A DNA stretch of 64,000 nt from UBA10649 sp963700745 (GCA_963700745.1 CAVOYT010000004.1:62001-126000); one strand, 5' to 3'; shown: positions 8,397 through 20,173, counted from the stretch's first letter. Notes: generated from the sequence alone by a model not told the origin. Program-made: numbers and translations.

Positions 8397-9316
8397 CTAC
8401 GGGACGGCTATGGTCCCTACGGCGACCATGCTGATCTTGATCGCCATCGTCACCGCAGTCCGGATCGACCACCCAGACCTGGAGCTGGCTCATGTCCGGG
8501 TTGCTGCCCGGCGTAGGTCGGGGCGACGACGACGCCGGCGTCGACTGCCCTCGAAGTCGGCGCGGTCCACCATCAGGGCGGTCGACTCGGCGAACCGGGT
8601 CAGCTGGGTGATGCAGTCGCGCAGGGTCTGCTCGGAGGCGGTGAATCCGGTGGTCGGCATCTTCGCCGACTCGATCACCGCGGGGGCCGGCTCGGCGGGA
8701 CTCTTGGCCCGCTCATCTGCACCGAAGCGCTTGAGCACGGTGGTCACCTGCGAGGCCAGGGAGTCCGCCGTGTAGTTCATCTCCGAGTCGACGAGCATCT
8801 GCGCCGGGGGCACCATTCCGGCGAAGGAGAGCTGCTGCGGAGCCTCGAGAACGCCGGCGGCCACGGCTCCGTCCGCTGCCGTCCCTGCCTCCTCGGCCAT
8901 CGGGGCGGACTCGGCAAACTGGCTGGCAGCGGGCGCCTCGCCGGCGACTACATCGGCGTCGGATCCACCCGAGACCGTGACGGCCGTCCCGATCGCGACG
9001 ACGGCCAGGGAGGCGGCCACGAGCCCGCCGCCCCAGCGCAGGAGGCGCGAGGGACCGCGCGAGCCGGTGGAGGGATGCCCGTTCGCGGAGCGGTCGGCAG
9101 CCTCCGCCGCGAGACCCGCAGCGACCCGGTCCCACGCCCACTCGGGCATGGGGGTGCTGGGAGCCTCGTCGGTCGTGCCTCGTCGGGTCGTGACTCGTCG
9201 GGTCGAAGGAAGGTGAGGTGGGCCAGCGCGTCGGCGACGAACGCCAGATCGGCCGGATCGACATCGTCGTCCGTCCCCCTGGGAAAGCCGTCCCGGGGAT
9301 CCTGCTCGTCAGCCAT
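8397..9316 (-). CDS. SigM-associated anti-sigma factor (Rv3912-like), frameshifted
   Basis: A membrane-anchored regulator expected to hold SigM. The cytosolic N-terminus (MADEQDPRDGF...) is followed by MPEWAWDRVAAGLAAEA, one hydrophobic segment (GGGLVAASLAVVAIGTAV) and an extracytoplasmic region. ATG 9316 overlaps the sigM stop by 8 bases, implying coupled translation. A three-fold repeat of 15 bases encodes RPDES/RPDEA/RPDEA; the third copy has lost one c, which explains the frame change near 9170. Further indels lie near 8540 and 8500-8440, so the C-terminal end (TAG complementary to 8397) is inferred. No zinc-finger HxxxCxxC motif is visible. Confidence 0.7.
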
Positions 9317-9926
9317 GCTGGGTCTCACCTCCTTCCGGGGTTACGACGGGGTCCGTCGCGTCCAGGTTCCGCAGGTAGGCCAGCCGTTTGGCGAGTTTCG
9401 CCCGGCCTCGGTAGCAGCGGCTCTTGATCGTCCCCTCCGGACAGTCCAGCTGGATGGCGGCGTCCTCGACCGACCACCCCTCGACGTCGACGAGCAGGAT
9501 CGCCGCCCGCTGGTCCTCGGGCAGCTCGGCCAGGGCCTCGATGACGACCAGCTGGGTCACCCGCTGGTCGAGGTGATCGGTGGGATCGGCGACGACTGCG
9601 CCCGGCAGGGCGTCGTTGTCGTCGGGGAGGGGCTGGGCGTGCCGGACGGCTCGCCGTCGGAGCCGGTCCAGGCTGGCGTTGACCACGATCCGGTGCAGCC
9701 AGGTCGTGACCGCCGAGTCCCCTCGGAACTGGTCGGCGCGACGGAACGCGGAGATCAGGGCGTCCTGAAGGGCGTCGGCCGCCTCCTCCGGGTCCCCGGT
9801 GGTCCGCAGGGCCACGGCCCACAGGCGGTCGCGGTGCCGGCGGACCAGCTCCTCGAAGGCAGCGGGGTCCCCGGCCACATGGTCAGCGAGCAGCTGGGCA
9901 TCGCTGAGTGGGTCGGGAACGGTCAC
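9309..9926 (-). CDS. sigM: ECF RNA polymerase sigma factor, SigM type
   Basis: Extracytoplasmic-function sigma factor, 205 residues, intact. Region 2 is seen in AFEELVRRHRDRLWAVA and DALQDALISAFRRADQFRG (core binding and -10 recognition), region 4 in LPEDQRAAILLVDVEGWSVEDAA followed by the helix-turn-helix CPEGTIKSRCYRGRAKLAK. It lies between murJ and its anti-sigma gene, the conserved arrangement of sigM in Actinobacteria. The start is GTG 9926, 18 bases after the murJ-fusion stop. Confidence 0.92.
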   Translation of the reverse strand: MTVPDPLSDAQLLADHVAGDPAAFEELVRRHRDRLWAVALRTTGDPEEAADALQDALISAFRRADQFRGDSAVTTWLHRIVVNASLDRLRRRAVRHAQPLPDDNDALPGAVVADPTDHLDQRVTQLVVIEALAELPEDQRAAILLVDVEGWSVEDAAIQLDCPEGTIKSRCYRGRAKLAKRLAYLRNLDATDPVVTPEGGETQHG

Positions 9927-9944
9927 GACGACGAGCCTAGAGGG

Positions 9945-12900
9945 TCAGCCGCTGACGATCGCGCTCCTGATTCCGCCCTGGTACACGCCGACCCCCTGGT
10001 CCTCGGCCGGCGGCACGCGCGTGAACCAGATCAGCACGTAGCGACCGGTGATCGGACGCGGCGCCCGCATCTGGATGCTGTCCCTGCGCGCGAAGGTGGA
10101 TGCCAGCGGCGTCCACAGTGCCGGGTCGGGAAGGATCCGGTCGGCCACCCGAACCTCCAGGGAGCTGCCCCGCCCGACCAGGTTCAACGCCACCTGCTGG
10201 ACGTCCTGGGGCTGGCCGAGGTCGAGGATCAGCCCGACGCCTTCCTTGCCGTCGAGATCGGGAGTCGTGTACTCGGACGTCAGCCAGGCGGTGTCCGGGT
10301 CGGCGTCGTTGACCGTGGCGGCCAGCTCCTCGCTCTCCCGGCCCCTGCCGCTTGTCCGGCTTGCCGTTGCCGTTGTCGTCGCCGAACGGGTCGTACGACC
10401 GGTACTTCACGATCGGGAAGGTGCGTTCGACCGAGGCGCCGCCGAGGTCGTCGACCGGGCGGGCTGGCGAGGTGAGCATCTCGTCGACGACGGCTTCGGA
10501 CGCGGTGTCCTCGGGCACGTGTCGAGTCGGTGACCATCGTCCAGCCGAGCCAGGCGATGCCGGCGACGAGCGCCGCCCCGAGCGAGGATGGCCACCAGCC
10601 GACCGATACCGACCAGCGCGAGATGGGCGGCCTTGCGACCTCCGGTTCGCGGCACGGGGCGGAGCGTGGTCGTGACCGGTGCCAGGTGATCGAGTGACGC
10701 GCCGACCATGGTGGCGAACGCGGCCGCGTCGGAGACGCGGGCCACCCCGCGGGCGCGGGCCGCGCTGATGACTGACCGGGCGACGACGTCGTCGACGCTG
10801 CGGGGCACGGCCGCCCGCACCTGCGACGGGGGCAGGACCACCCCGCCCGAGCGCGGCGCCTCGGGCGCGGAGGTCGAGCCCTCGCCGGGCCAGTAGCCGG
10901 TGGTGAGCAGGTAGACGAGTGATCCGAGGGCGTCGACGTCCGCCTGCTCGGGGTCGACCGCCAGGGTCAGCGGGCCGAAGAGGGCCGCGTCGACGGCCAG
11001 GCCGCGGATGCGCACCTCGCCGGCATCGGTGATGAAGACGCTCGACGGCCGGAGTCGGCCGTGGCTGACGTTCTCGGTTCCGCCCGCGGCCACCGCCCGC
11101 GCCACCTCGGCGACGAGCGACAGGGCCTCGGGTGCCGCGAAGGGGGTGCCGCCCCGGTCCTGGAGCGTGCGCTCGAGGTTGCGGCCCGATGCCCATTCAC
11201 TGACGACGGCCACCCGGGCCGGATCGACGGACGTCGCAGGCAGATTGAGGATGTCGAGCACTCGCAGGAGTCGCCGGTCGTCGACCAGGGCAGCGGCCTG
11301 GGCGGCCCCCAGCACGGCGGCGCTCCGCGGGTCGTCGGCGGCGAGGACGCGTACCGCAACGGGACGGTCGAGGACCTCGTCGTATCCGTGCCAGAGGTAC
11401 ACGTTGCCGCCGCCGAGGCCTTCGTCCTCGGTCACCAGGTCGAGCAGCTGATAGCGACCCAGCTGCTCGGTTGCCCTCATGCCCGCCCTCCTCGTTCGCA
11501 TCCGTCCGGTCGCCCGCCTCAGCAGGGACAGTACGTCGGACACCTCAGGGACGCGCATCGCCCACGCCGCGACCAGGAACACCAGGGTCCCGATGGCCGA
11601 GCTCAGGAGGACCAGACCGAGCAGGACGAGTCTGGCGCGCCACTCGTTCACCGGATGACCGTCGTCGGTGACGGCGGCGGCTCGGTTGATCACCCACACG
11701 TACATCGCCAGCATGGCACAGGCCCGCGACGACCCCTGCGACCACGGTCCGGGTCAGCATCCAGACGGTGCGGCCACTGTCCAGGGAGCCGAGCCGGCGG
11801 GCGAGGACGACCCACGCGATCACGAAGCCGATCCAGTAGGACAGCGAGTAGGCGAGGGCGAGCATGGCGACCTGGACCCCGCCGTCGCGCCCGAGCTGGA
11901 AGAGCGGGAAGGCGAGGGCGAGCAGGAGGACGCTGAAGACAACGGTGATGAAGAACGGCGTGCGGGTGTCCTCGAGGGCGTAGTAGCCGCGCAGCAGGAC
12001 GTAGAACAGGGTGAAGGGCAGCAGGCCGATCATGAAGACCGACACGATGAGGCCCATCGTCCCCGCCTGCTCGGGCGTCGCGGCGCCGTAGCCGAACAGC
12101 AGGATGGCGATGGCGGCGCCGTTGACCATCAAGATGGCGGCGATGGGGACGATCAGCATCGCCACCATGCGCATGGTCCGGGCGACGTCCTTCCCGACCT
12201 GGACCAGTCGCCCGGAGTGGGCGACCCGGCTGAGGGCCGGGAGCATCGCGGTGACGATCGAGACCGTGATCACGCTGTGCGGCAGCATGAAGACCAGATG
12301 GGCCTTCTGGTACGTGGTGAGTCCGGCCGCGACGACGTCGGCGTTGCTCGCGTTGACGTTCGCCTGGGTGGCCATGCGGGTGATGAAGACGTAGGTGATC
12401 TGGTTGACCAGGACGAGGCCGATCGTCCACGCGGCGAGCATGCCGGCCTTGCCCAGCCCGGCTCCGCGCCAGTCGAAGCGCGGGCGCCAGGCGTACCCGC
12501 TGCGCCAGAGGATCGGGCAGGAGGATGACCGCCTGCAGCACGACGCCGAGGGTCGTGCCGATGCCCAGCAGCAGGACCTGGGAGGTGCTCAGCTCACCGT
12601 CCGCGGCGGCCGAGGTGCCGGCAACGGCGATGAAGATCCCGAAGGTCGCGATGGCCACGACGTTGTTGGCGATCGGGGCGAACATCGGCGCCCCGAAGCG
12701 CCCGCGCGCGTTGAGCACCTGGCTGAGCATCGTGTACAGGCCGTAGAAGAAGATCTGGGGCAGGCACAGGCGCGCGAAGGCGACCGCGAGCTCGTACTCG
12801 TTGGCGGGGTAGTCGTCCGGGCGTGTAGAGGTCGACGATCCACGGAGCTGCGATGACCGCCAGCATCGACAGGACCAGCAGGCCGGTCGAGACCAGCGTC

Positions 12901-13296
12901 AGGAGTCGGTCGGCATACGCCTGCCCGTCGTCGGAGTCCTCCTTCATCTTGCGGACGAGCTGCGGCACGAAGACGGCGTTCAGGGCGCCGCCGATGACGA
13001 GGATGTAGACGATGTTCGGCAGCGAGTTGCCCAGCGAGAAGGCGTCGGACACCAGGAAGAAGCCGAGGGCGGCGGTCATCGCGATGTCGCGCATCACCCC
13101 GGTGACGCGCGAGACGATCGTCCCGGCGGCCATCACCGAGCTGTTGCGAGCCAGGGCCCGGCCCGAGGCTGACGGCGGGTTCGCGGCCAGGTCGCTGGCC
13201 TGCGACTCGCGGGCCAGCTCGCTCGTCTCCGCGTCGATCCGCTCGGCAGCGGCGACCGCCGCGTCGGCGTCGACCTCCCCGGGCTCCGCTGGTCAT
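9945..13296 (-). CDS. murJ: MurJ lipid II flippase fused to a pseudokinase and a C-terminal extracellular domain (MviN/Rv3910 type), multiple frameshifts
   Basis: One long gene of about 1,115 codons if repaired. The MurJ part starts after a ~50-residue cytosolic leader and has the family's first helix region (SVMAAGTIVSRVTGVMRD) and many membrane segments. It runs without a stop through the last helices into a protein-kinase-like domain (MRATEQLGRYQLLDLVTED). The kinase is inactive by sequence: HRD is replaced by HGRLRPSS and the VAIK lysine is absent. A transmembrane segment and a discoidin-like C-terminal domain (VALNLVGRGSSLEVRV) follow. Frame changes occur near 13275, 12825, 12515, 11725, 10600, 10515 and 10340. 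It is four bases downstream of DUF6049. Confidence 0.88.
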
Positions 13297-13300
13297 GTGC

Positions 13301-15439
13301 CTACGCTCCCAGATCGGCTGGGTCGCGGGTCGCCTGCGCCTTGCGGATGCGTCGGATCACGCCGACGATGACGAAGATGACGATCGCGATGAAGGCGGCG
13401 GCGACGACCCATGCGGCGGCGCGTGCGTACGCCGTGGACGCGACCGTGATCGTCGCCGAGCGACCGTAGGACTGGGCCTCGGGACCGAGGAGCTGGACGT
13501 CGACGGTGAGCGGCTCGCCGCCGATGACGCGAGCGTCGATGTCGACGCTGGCCATGCGCCCCGCCTCGATGCGGATCTGCGTGAGCGGCTCGGACGAGAG
13601 CCGAAGCGATGGCCGCCCGCGCAGAGCGACCCCCACGGTGACCGAGCGGTCGAGGTCGTTGGCGATCGTGATCGGCACCCGGCCGGTGTCCCCGGAGAAG
13701 GTGATGGTCCCCTCCGAGAGAACGCGGACGCGCGCAGTCTCGTCCGCCAGTTTCGTCGCGATGGACGTCAGCAGCGCGCTTGCCCGTCGTCGGCGTCGGT
13801 GCGCCATGCCGAGGACTCGGCCCGCAGCAGCGCCTCCGCGAACGGCTCGCTGATCCCGGTCGGGTTGTCGATGATCGAGGTGAAGGTGTCGAGTTCCTCG
13901 CTGACCCGTGCCACCCGCGCCATGTAGGCCGGGCTCAGTTCCGCGGCGCGGGCCTTCTCGCCGTAGCCTCCACGCTCACGACTCGTGGAGGGCGGCGAGG
14001 AGTCGAGGAGTTCCTCCAGCGTCGACGGGCGACAGCCAGGGTGCGGTGCGCGTGGCGCGGAGCAGGGGCGCCACCAGTGAGGCGGTGGCGGCCCATCGCA
14101 CGGACTCGGGGGCGGCCACCACGGTGCGGGCGGCCTGATCGGCGGGCAGCGTCTGGGCGATGAGGGCCGTCTCGGCGAGGAACCGCTGGCGAGCCACGAT
14201 GACGTCGGAGGCACTTCGCTGCGGGAGGTTCAGGGTTCGCGTCAGGCCGGGATCGGTGAGCACGACCTCCATCGAGCCCACCGAGGTCGGGAGCACCGCG
14301 GTCGCCTGCCCCTCGGTCGCCTGACTCTCGTCGGTGGCCGGCATCGCGTCCGCGGAGAGCACCAGGGTCGTCACGCCGGCCGAGGCGAGCACGTTGAGGC
14401 TCGGACGGTCGATCCGTCCGAAGGGTGCCCAGTAGAGATCGCCGGGGACTGCGGCACCCAGGGCGGCCGAGGCGATACCGGGTCCTTGAGTGACGGCCCG
14501 GACGACGTCGTTGGACATCCCGGCCCGCGTCACGGCGGAGGCGTCGATGTCGGCGTACGGAAGCGACCTCAGCCCGGGGCTCTTCGTTGCTGTCTTCAGC
14601 CCGGTGAGCCACGCCTGTGCCTGTTGCTCGCGGTCGCCGAGGAAGAGGGTGCCGTCCTGCAGGACCTGGTACCCCTGCGTCATGACGGATGCGGTCTGCA
14701 GGAGCACGGGATCGACGATCCACGAGACGGTCGAGCTGTACTTCGCCCCGACCGTCAGCAGGTTGGCCAGGCGTCCTCCAGCCGACAGCGCGGTGGGAGT
14801 CTGGTTGTCGAGCAGGACGCCGTCCGTGGTGCGCGCCGGCCAGTCGGCCAGCGGCCAGAGCCAGACGAGGCTCACCGGGTTGATGTCCGACCCTGGCGGG
14901 TACCAGGGCAGGAAGGTGCGCAGGATGCCCTTGCGGGTGTCGAACTCGTCGACACCCTGCTCTCGCCCGAGCGCCTCGATCCCGAGGACGTAGGTGCCCG
15001 CCTCGGTGAGCCCGAGCTCGGCCGCCGGAACCCGGATCGTGAAGGACCGGCGGCCGCCTGGCGGCAGGGTGTCGGCGACGACGGTCCGGGTGGAGTAGAG
15101 CACCTGCCGGTCGGGATCGCCGTCCGCGGGCGTCATGTCCGCCTCGGCGATCTGGCTCACCTGCTTGCGCGTCTCAAGCGGCGACGTCGACCGACGAAGC
15201 TGCACGGACACGTCGGTCAACTCGGTGCGAGCCGTGCTGATGAGCCGCCCGCGGATTCGGACGGTGTCGTCCGGGCCCGGGACCAGGGGGGTCAGTGAGT
15301 CCACGATCACGCGCACCGAGGGTGCCGCGGCGTCCTCCGCCGTGACCTGCGCCGAGGTTGTCGACGGCGCGACGAGGACGACGGCCACGGCCAGGGCGCC
15401 GGCCAGGGTGGCCTGCAGGAGGCGGATTGCGACCGTCAC
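13301..15439 (-). CDS. DUF6049 family secreted/membrane-anchored protein, frameshifted
   Basis: About 710 residues. It has an N-terminal signal sequence (QATLAGALAVAVVLVAPSTTSAQ), a large extracytoplasmic part beginning SVRVIVDSLTPLVPGPDDTV and containing PLADWPARTTDGVLLD, and one C-terminal membrane helix (AAAWVVAAAFIAIVIFVIVG) followed by a basic tail. This is the layout of Rv3909-type proteins, always encoded between the NUDIX gene and murJ; the function is unknown but the context points to the cell envelope. GTG 15439 overlaps the NUDIX stop (GTGA). Frame changes lie near 14000 and 13790. Confidence 0.82.
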
Positions 15440-15928
15440 TCGGATTCCACCGGCCGCGTCTCGTCGGCCAGCACGGCCTGCACGCGTGCCAGGAGGCGCC
15501 GCTCGTCCGCGTAGCGCAGACGGCCGGCCACCTCGTCGAGGGGAACCCACGCCACCTCGGCCACCTCGGCGTCGGCATCGGAGAGCACGTCGTCGTGGGC
15601 GTCCAGCAGGTAGTGGTGGACGGTCTTGTGGACACGGCGATCGTCGGCCATGAACCAGAAGTCGATCGTTCCCAGGCTCGCCACGATGCTCCCGTGGATG
15701 CCGGTCTCCTCGAGGACCTCACGCACGGCCGCCACCTCAGGAGTCTCGCCGGCCTCGACGTGGCCCTTGGGCAGCGACCAGATCAGGCGGCCGCGGCGAT
15801 CGCGACGTGCGATCAGCGCCGCGCTGGGGCTGGCGACCTCGCCGATCGAGCACCACGCCGCCCGCCGACGTCTCCTCGACCCTGCGCACGGAGGCACGTC
15901 GGGGCGACGGCTTTCGCGCGCTGGTCAT
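15436..15928 (-). CDS. NUDIX hydrolase (MutT4/Rv3908-like), one frameshift
   Basis: Nucleotide-diphosphate hydrolase fold. The NUDIX box is GHVEAGETPEVAAVREVLEE (GX5EX7REUXEE pattern) within SLPKGHVEAGE. The N-terminus RVEETSAGGVVL is in another frame; an extra base near 15855 explains this. The start is ATG 15928. The reconstructed length is about 163 residues. It opens the minus-strand run with DUF6049 and murJ and is divergent from pcnA, with a 45-base gap. The substrate is not predictable from sequence. Confidence 0.88.
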
Positions 15929-15973
15929 ACGGGCAGGATAAACCGGCGGCCGGTGCGTCTACGCTCTGCTGGC

Positions 15974-17442
15974 GTGGCCCCCGATTCCCCCCAGCCCGCC
16001 GCGGCCGAGAGCGCTCAGCGGCGAGCGGTGTCCGAACTCGCCCCGCTCAGCGGGCCTGCTGACGGCAATCGGTGACCGTTTCGCGGCGGCGGGGCATGAG
16101 CTGGCCCTCGTCGGTGGGCCGGTTCGCGATGCCCTGCTCGGCAGGTTGTCCACGGCGCCTCAGGCTGATCTGGACTTCACGACCGATGCTCGCCCCGAGG
16201 CGGTGCTGGCCCTCCTCGAGGGCTTCGCGGAGACCACGTGGGACGTCGGGATCAGGTTCGGCACGATCGGTGCTCGGGTGCATGGCCGTGAGGTGGAGAT
16301 CACGACCTACCGAGCCGAGCAGTACGACCCGGAGTCGCGCAAGCCGGAGGTCAACTTCGGTGACACCCTCGGTGGCGACCTCGGTCGGCGGGACTTCACC
16401 ATCAACGCGATGGCGGTGCGGTTGCCCGACCTGGCCTTCGTTGATGACTTCGGCGGGCTGATCGACCTGGCGGCGGGCACGATCCGCACGCCAGGGACCG
16501 CGCATGACTCCTTCTCGGACGATCCGCTGCGCATGATGCGCGCGGCCCGGTTCGCGTCGCAGCTCGGCTTCACGGTGGCACCGGACGTGGTCGCCGCCAT
16601 GACGGCTCAGGCCGAGCGGCTGTCCATCGTGTCCGCCGAGCGGATCCGCGAGGAGTTCATGAAGATCGTCATGTCCGCCGACCCCCGAAGTGGACTGGCA
16701 CTCCTCGTCGACACCGGCCTGGCCGAGTACGTCCTTCCGGAACTGCCGATGCTGCGGTTGGAGGAGGACGAGCACCACCACCACAAGGACGTGTACGAGC
16801 ACACCCTCACCGTCCTTGAGCAGGCGATGGTGCTGGAGACCGCGCACGAACCGGCCAGCGGACCGGATCCGGTGCTGCAGGCTGGCGGCGCTCCTGCACG
16901 ACATCGGCAAGCCGCGCACCCGGCGGTTCGAATCCGACGGCCGGGTGTCGTTCCATCACCACGAGGTCGTCGGTGCCCGGATGACCCGAAAGCGGATGCA
17001 GAAGCTCAGGTTCTCGAACGAGATGATCGACGACGTCTCGACGCTGGTGGAGCTGCACCTTCGCTTCCACGGCTATGCCGGAGGCGAATGGACGGACTCG
17101 GCGGTGCGTCGGTACGTGCGCGACGCGGGGCCGCTCCTGACCCGACTGCACAAGCTGACCCGTGCGGACTCCACGACCCGCAACCGCCGGCGCGCGGTGG
17201 CGCTGCAGAAGTCGTACGACTCGCTGGAGGCCCGAATCGTCGAGCTCGAGGCCCTCGAGGAGCTCGCCTCGATCCGACCGGATCTCGACGGCCAGGCGAT
17301 CATGGAGATCCTCGGTGTCGAGCCCGGGCCCGTCGTCGGCGAGGCCTACCGGTTCCTGCTGGAGCTTCGCCTGGATCGCGGTCCGATGGACGCGGCGACC
17401 GCCGAGGAGGCCCTGCGCGCATGGTGGGCCGCTCGACCGTAG
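15974..17442 (+). CDS. pcnA: CCA tRNA nucleotidyltransferase (PcnA), two frameshifts
   Basis: Class II nucleotidyltransferase that adds CCA to tRNA 3' ends, with an HD domain. Motifs: LVGGPVRDALLG, the catalytic DLDFTTDA, RRDFTINAMAVRLPD, and DDPLRMMRAARFASQLGF; the HD domain reads LAALLHDIGKPRTRRF with downstream His-rich FHHHEVVG. Frame changes near 16055 and near 16880 are single insertions. GTG 15974 fits the N-terminal frame. About 489 residues after correction, the usual length. It is divergent from the NUDIX gene, as in related genomes. Confidence 0.92.
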
Positions 17443-17509
17443 CGGCGCGGTGCGGGTCCAACGCCCGGCCGCTGTGGTGCCCTGCGGCCCGCAGCCCTAC
17501 CTTGTGCTC

Positions 17510-18994
17510 ATGAGCAAGGTGAAGAGAGTCGACCGCCTGCGCACGACCATGCGCACGTCATCGACCAATGAACGGGAACAGGCTGGTGTCGCGGCCCGCG
17601 AACGCCGGTCGAGGTCCAGCATCGGCGCTTACGTTCCGGCAGCTGATCGACCCGACCCGGTCGCCCTGCTCGCGAGCCAGGAGACCGTCAGGGTTCCGCT
17701 GCTGCTGCCCCTGCGGCACGCCCGCATGTCGGTGAGCCCGTTCACGTTCTACCGGGGTTCGGCGATCATCATGACCAGCGATCTGGCGGCCATGCCGAAC
17801 TCCGGCCTGATCACGCAGCTGTGCGGGGACGCGCACCTGTCGAACTTCGGGATGTTCGCCGCGCCGGACCGCAGCCTGGTGTTCGACATCAACGATTTCG
17901 ACGAGACGAACCCGGGCCCGTTCGAGTGGGACGTGCTGCGGCTGGCCACCTCGTTCGTGCTCGCCGGCCGCGACGCGAAGCTGGGCGAGGGAACGATCCG
18001 CAAGGCCGCCACCGCGGCGGCCTCCGCATACCGCGCCAAGATGGCGGAGTACTCGACCATGTCCGACCTCGAGGTCTGGTACGACCGGATCGACGTGGAC
18101 ACGATGCGGCAGTGGGCTCGAAGCGAGGGGCTCAACCAGGCCGGGAAGCGCATCGACAAGGGCGCCGCGAAGGCCCGGACCCGTGACATGTGGTCGGCGA
18201 TCTCGAAGATGACCGAGGTTGTCGACGGTCGCCGGCAGTTCATCAACAGTCCGCCACTGCTGATCCGGATCCCGCTCGTCGACGAGTTCGCAGGTCAGAT
18301 CACGAGGCTCGTCACGGAGTATCAGGACACCCTGCAGCGCGACCGGGCCCTGCTGCTCAACCACTACCACGTGATCGACCTGGCCCATAAGGTCGTCGGG
18401 GTTGGCAGTGTGGGCCTGCTCGCGTTCGTCCTCCTCCTGCAGGGCCGCGACGAGAACGACCTCCTGGTGCTGCAGGCCAAGGAGGCCGTGCCCAGCGTCC
18501 TGGAGCCGGCCACCGCTCTGTCGGCCTACGCCAACATGGGCGAGCGGGTCGTGGTGGGGCAGCAGATCATGCAGGCGGCCTCGGACGTCTTCCTGGGATG
18601 GGTCCGCACGGGGGCGAATCGGGACTTCTACCTGCGCCAACTGCGTGACATGAAGTTCTCCCCCGATCCGGCGGGATTCGACGACTCAACCCTGGTCGCA
18701 TACGCGACGTTGTGCGGACGTGCCCTGGCGCGCGCCCACGCGCGGGCCGGCGATGCCGTCGTGATCTCCGGCTACCTTGGAACCAGCTCGAAGTTCGACA
18801 AGGCCGTCTGCGAGTTCGCGATGTCCTACGCCGAGCAGGTGGAACTCGACTTCGCCGAGTACACAGCTGCGATCGCCGCGGGGACGGTTGCCGTTGCCGA
18901 CGAGTCCAAGCCGGTGAACTATGCGTTCACCGGCACGCCGTCCGAAGGGGTCGTGCTGGTCGATGCATCCTCCGGGGCGCCGACCAGCAGCTGA
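17510..18994 (+). CDS. DUF2252 family protein
   Basis: Intact 494-residue protein starting at ATG 17510. Typical DUF2252 motifs are present: LPLRHARMSVSPFTFYRG, QLCGDAHLSNFGMFAAPDR and FDINDFDETNPGPFEWDVLR, which together look like the nucleotide/phosphotransferase-like core (the GDAHLSNFG and DINDFDE segments resemble the catalytic and metal loops of aminoglycoside-phosphotransferase folds). No known substrate. Its last 76 bases overlap the 3' end of the convergent membrane protein gene. It lies between pcnA and ino1, where it is not part of the core syntenic block. Confidence 0.85.
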   Translation: MSKVKRVDRLRTTMRTSSTNEREQAGVAARERRSRSSIGAYVPAADRPDPVALLASQETVRVPLLLPLRHARMSVSPFTFYRGSAIIMTSDLAAMPNSGLITQLCGDAHLSNFGMFAAPDRSLVFDINDFDETNPGPFEWDVLRLATSFVLAGRDAKLGEGTIRKAATAAASAYRAKMAEYSTMSDLEVWYDRIDVDTMRQWARSEGLNQAGKRIDKGAAKARTRDMWSAISKMTEVVDGRRQFINSPPLLIRIPLVDEFAGQITRLVTEYQDTLQRDRALLLNHYHVIDLAHKVVGVGSVGLLAFVLLLQGRDENDLLVLQAKEAVPSVLEPATALSAYANMGERVVVGQQIMQAASDVFLGWVRTGANRDFYLRQLRDMKFSPDPAGFDDSTLVAYATLCGRALARAHARAGDAVVISGYLGTSSKFDKAVCEFAMSYAEQVELDFAEYTAAIAAGTVAVADESKPVNYAFTGTPSEGVVLVDASSGAPTSS

Positions 18995-20164
18995 AGCAGC
19001 GTCAGGAGCCCCGCGACCAGGGCGGATGTCCACAGGATCGAGGACGGCGAGAGCACGTCGCCGATCAGCAGGATGATCAGGCCGAGGGCGAAGATCGCCC
19101 AGCGGATGACAGCGGCCGAACTGCGCAGCCCGGCGCCGAAGCCCGCGAGGCCGGAGGGCATCCGGGCACTGAGCTCGCCCAGTCCCTTGACGAGGTTGCC
19201 CCGGATGGCAGTGGCGCTGGACGTTTGTCCGCCGAGCCACCCGCCGATGATGATCACGATGCTGAGGACCAGAAGCGGCCTTGAGCCCCTCCACCAGATA
19301 GGCGAACAGCGTGGACCAGAAGATCTCCGAGGCGGGCGCGAACACGGTGTCCCTGAGCTGGTTGACGAAGACCGCCTCGCCCGTGTTGAGCCCGAGCCAG
19401 ATCAGCAGCCCGCTGACGAACAGTGCGATGCCGGTGGCGACGACCGTGCGGGCTCGTCGGCGGGACAGCCAGATGGCGAGCGCGAACAGCGCAATGATGA
19501 TGAGCGGGAACCACTGCAGGATCGGTGACGTGAGCGAGTACACGAACCGCGCCTGCGCCAGTGCCGGGGCGTTCATCAGCACGATCTGGCGGTCGTTGTC
19601 CGGGACGGTGATGTTCCCGGCCGCGGTGATGCCCTGATCGACCAGGAACGTCTGCACTTCGACCAGCAGGCTCGAGATGTCCAGGACGACGTTGTCGCCC
19701 ACCAGTTGGATCGTCCCGTCGTCACCGCCCTCGAGCACTCGGACCAGGCCGGCCTGCGCGCGCGAGTTCAGCTCGATCCACAGGGTCTGGAACTGGTCGG
19801 AGGCGACGAAGCGCGCGACCAGCTCGCCGATGGCGCTGTTGATTCCGGCCGCGATCGGGGCGGCGAGCTGGCCGGTGAACGGCGAGTCCGGGAAGAGGTT
19901 GCCCAGGAGTCCCTCGACCTGCGCGGTGGTGTCGACCTTCGCGATGACCGCGTCGGTGACCGCATTGGTCAGTGCCTCCTGCACCTCGGGCGTGGAGACC
20001 AGCGGGCCGACCGTCTCGATGTAGCGCTGGCCGTCGATGACGGTGCGATGTCCCCAGTGCCCGACGAGGGCGACCGGGGTGAGGGCGGCGGCCAGGATGA
20101 AGATCAGCAGGGCGGCGATCGATCGCCCACCCCACTTCTGGGTGTCACTCGTCTGGTCGCTCAT
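18919..20164 (-). CDS. Integral membrane protein of unknown function, one frameshift
   Basis: About 415 residues. An N-terminal helix (AALLIFILAAALTPVALVG) is followed by a ~180-residue extracytoplasmic-looking region, then helices at IIIALFALAIWLS, VATGIALFVSGLLIWLG, IVIIIGGWLGG, AIFALGLIILLIGDVLS and SALVAGLLTLLQLLV. A frame change near 19280 (extra c in cggccttg) splits it. The family is not recognised. The start is ATG 20164; it follows the MFS gene stop by 9 bases on the same strand. The 3' end overlaps DUF2252 by 76 bases in convergent orientation. Confidence 0.7.
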
Positions 20165-20173
20165 GGCTGCCCC

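Noticed and set aside
8341..8425. Repeated CCTACGG motif between trxB and the anti-sigma gene
   Set aside because: Four irregularly spaced copies in a region that probably encodes the anti-sigma C-terminus and its downstream end; likely low-complexity chance.
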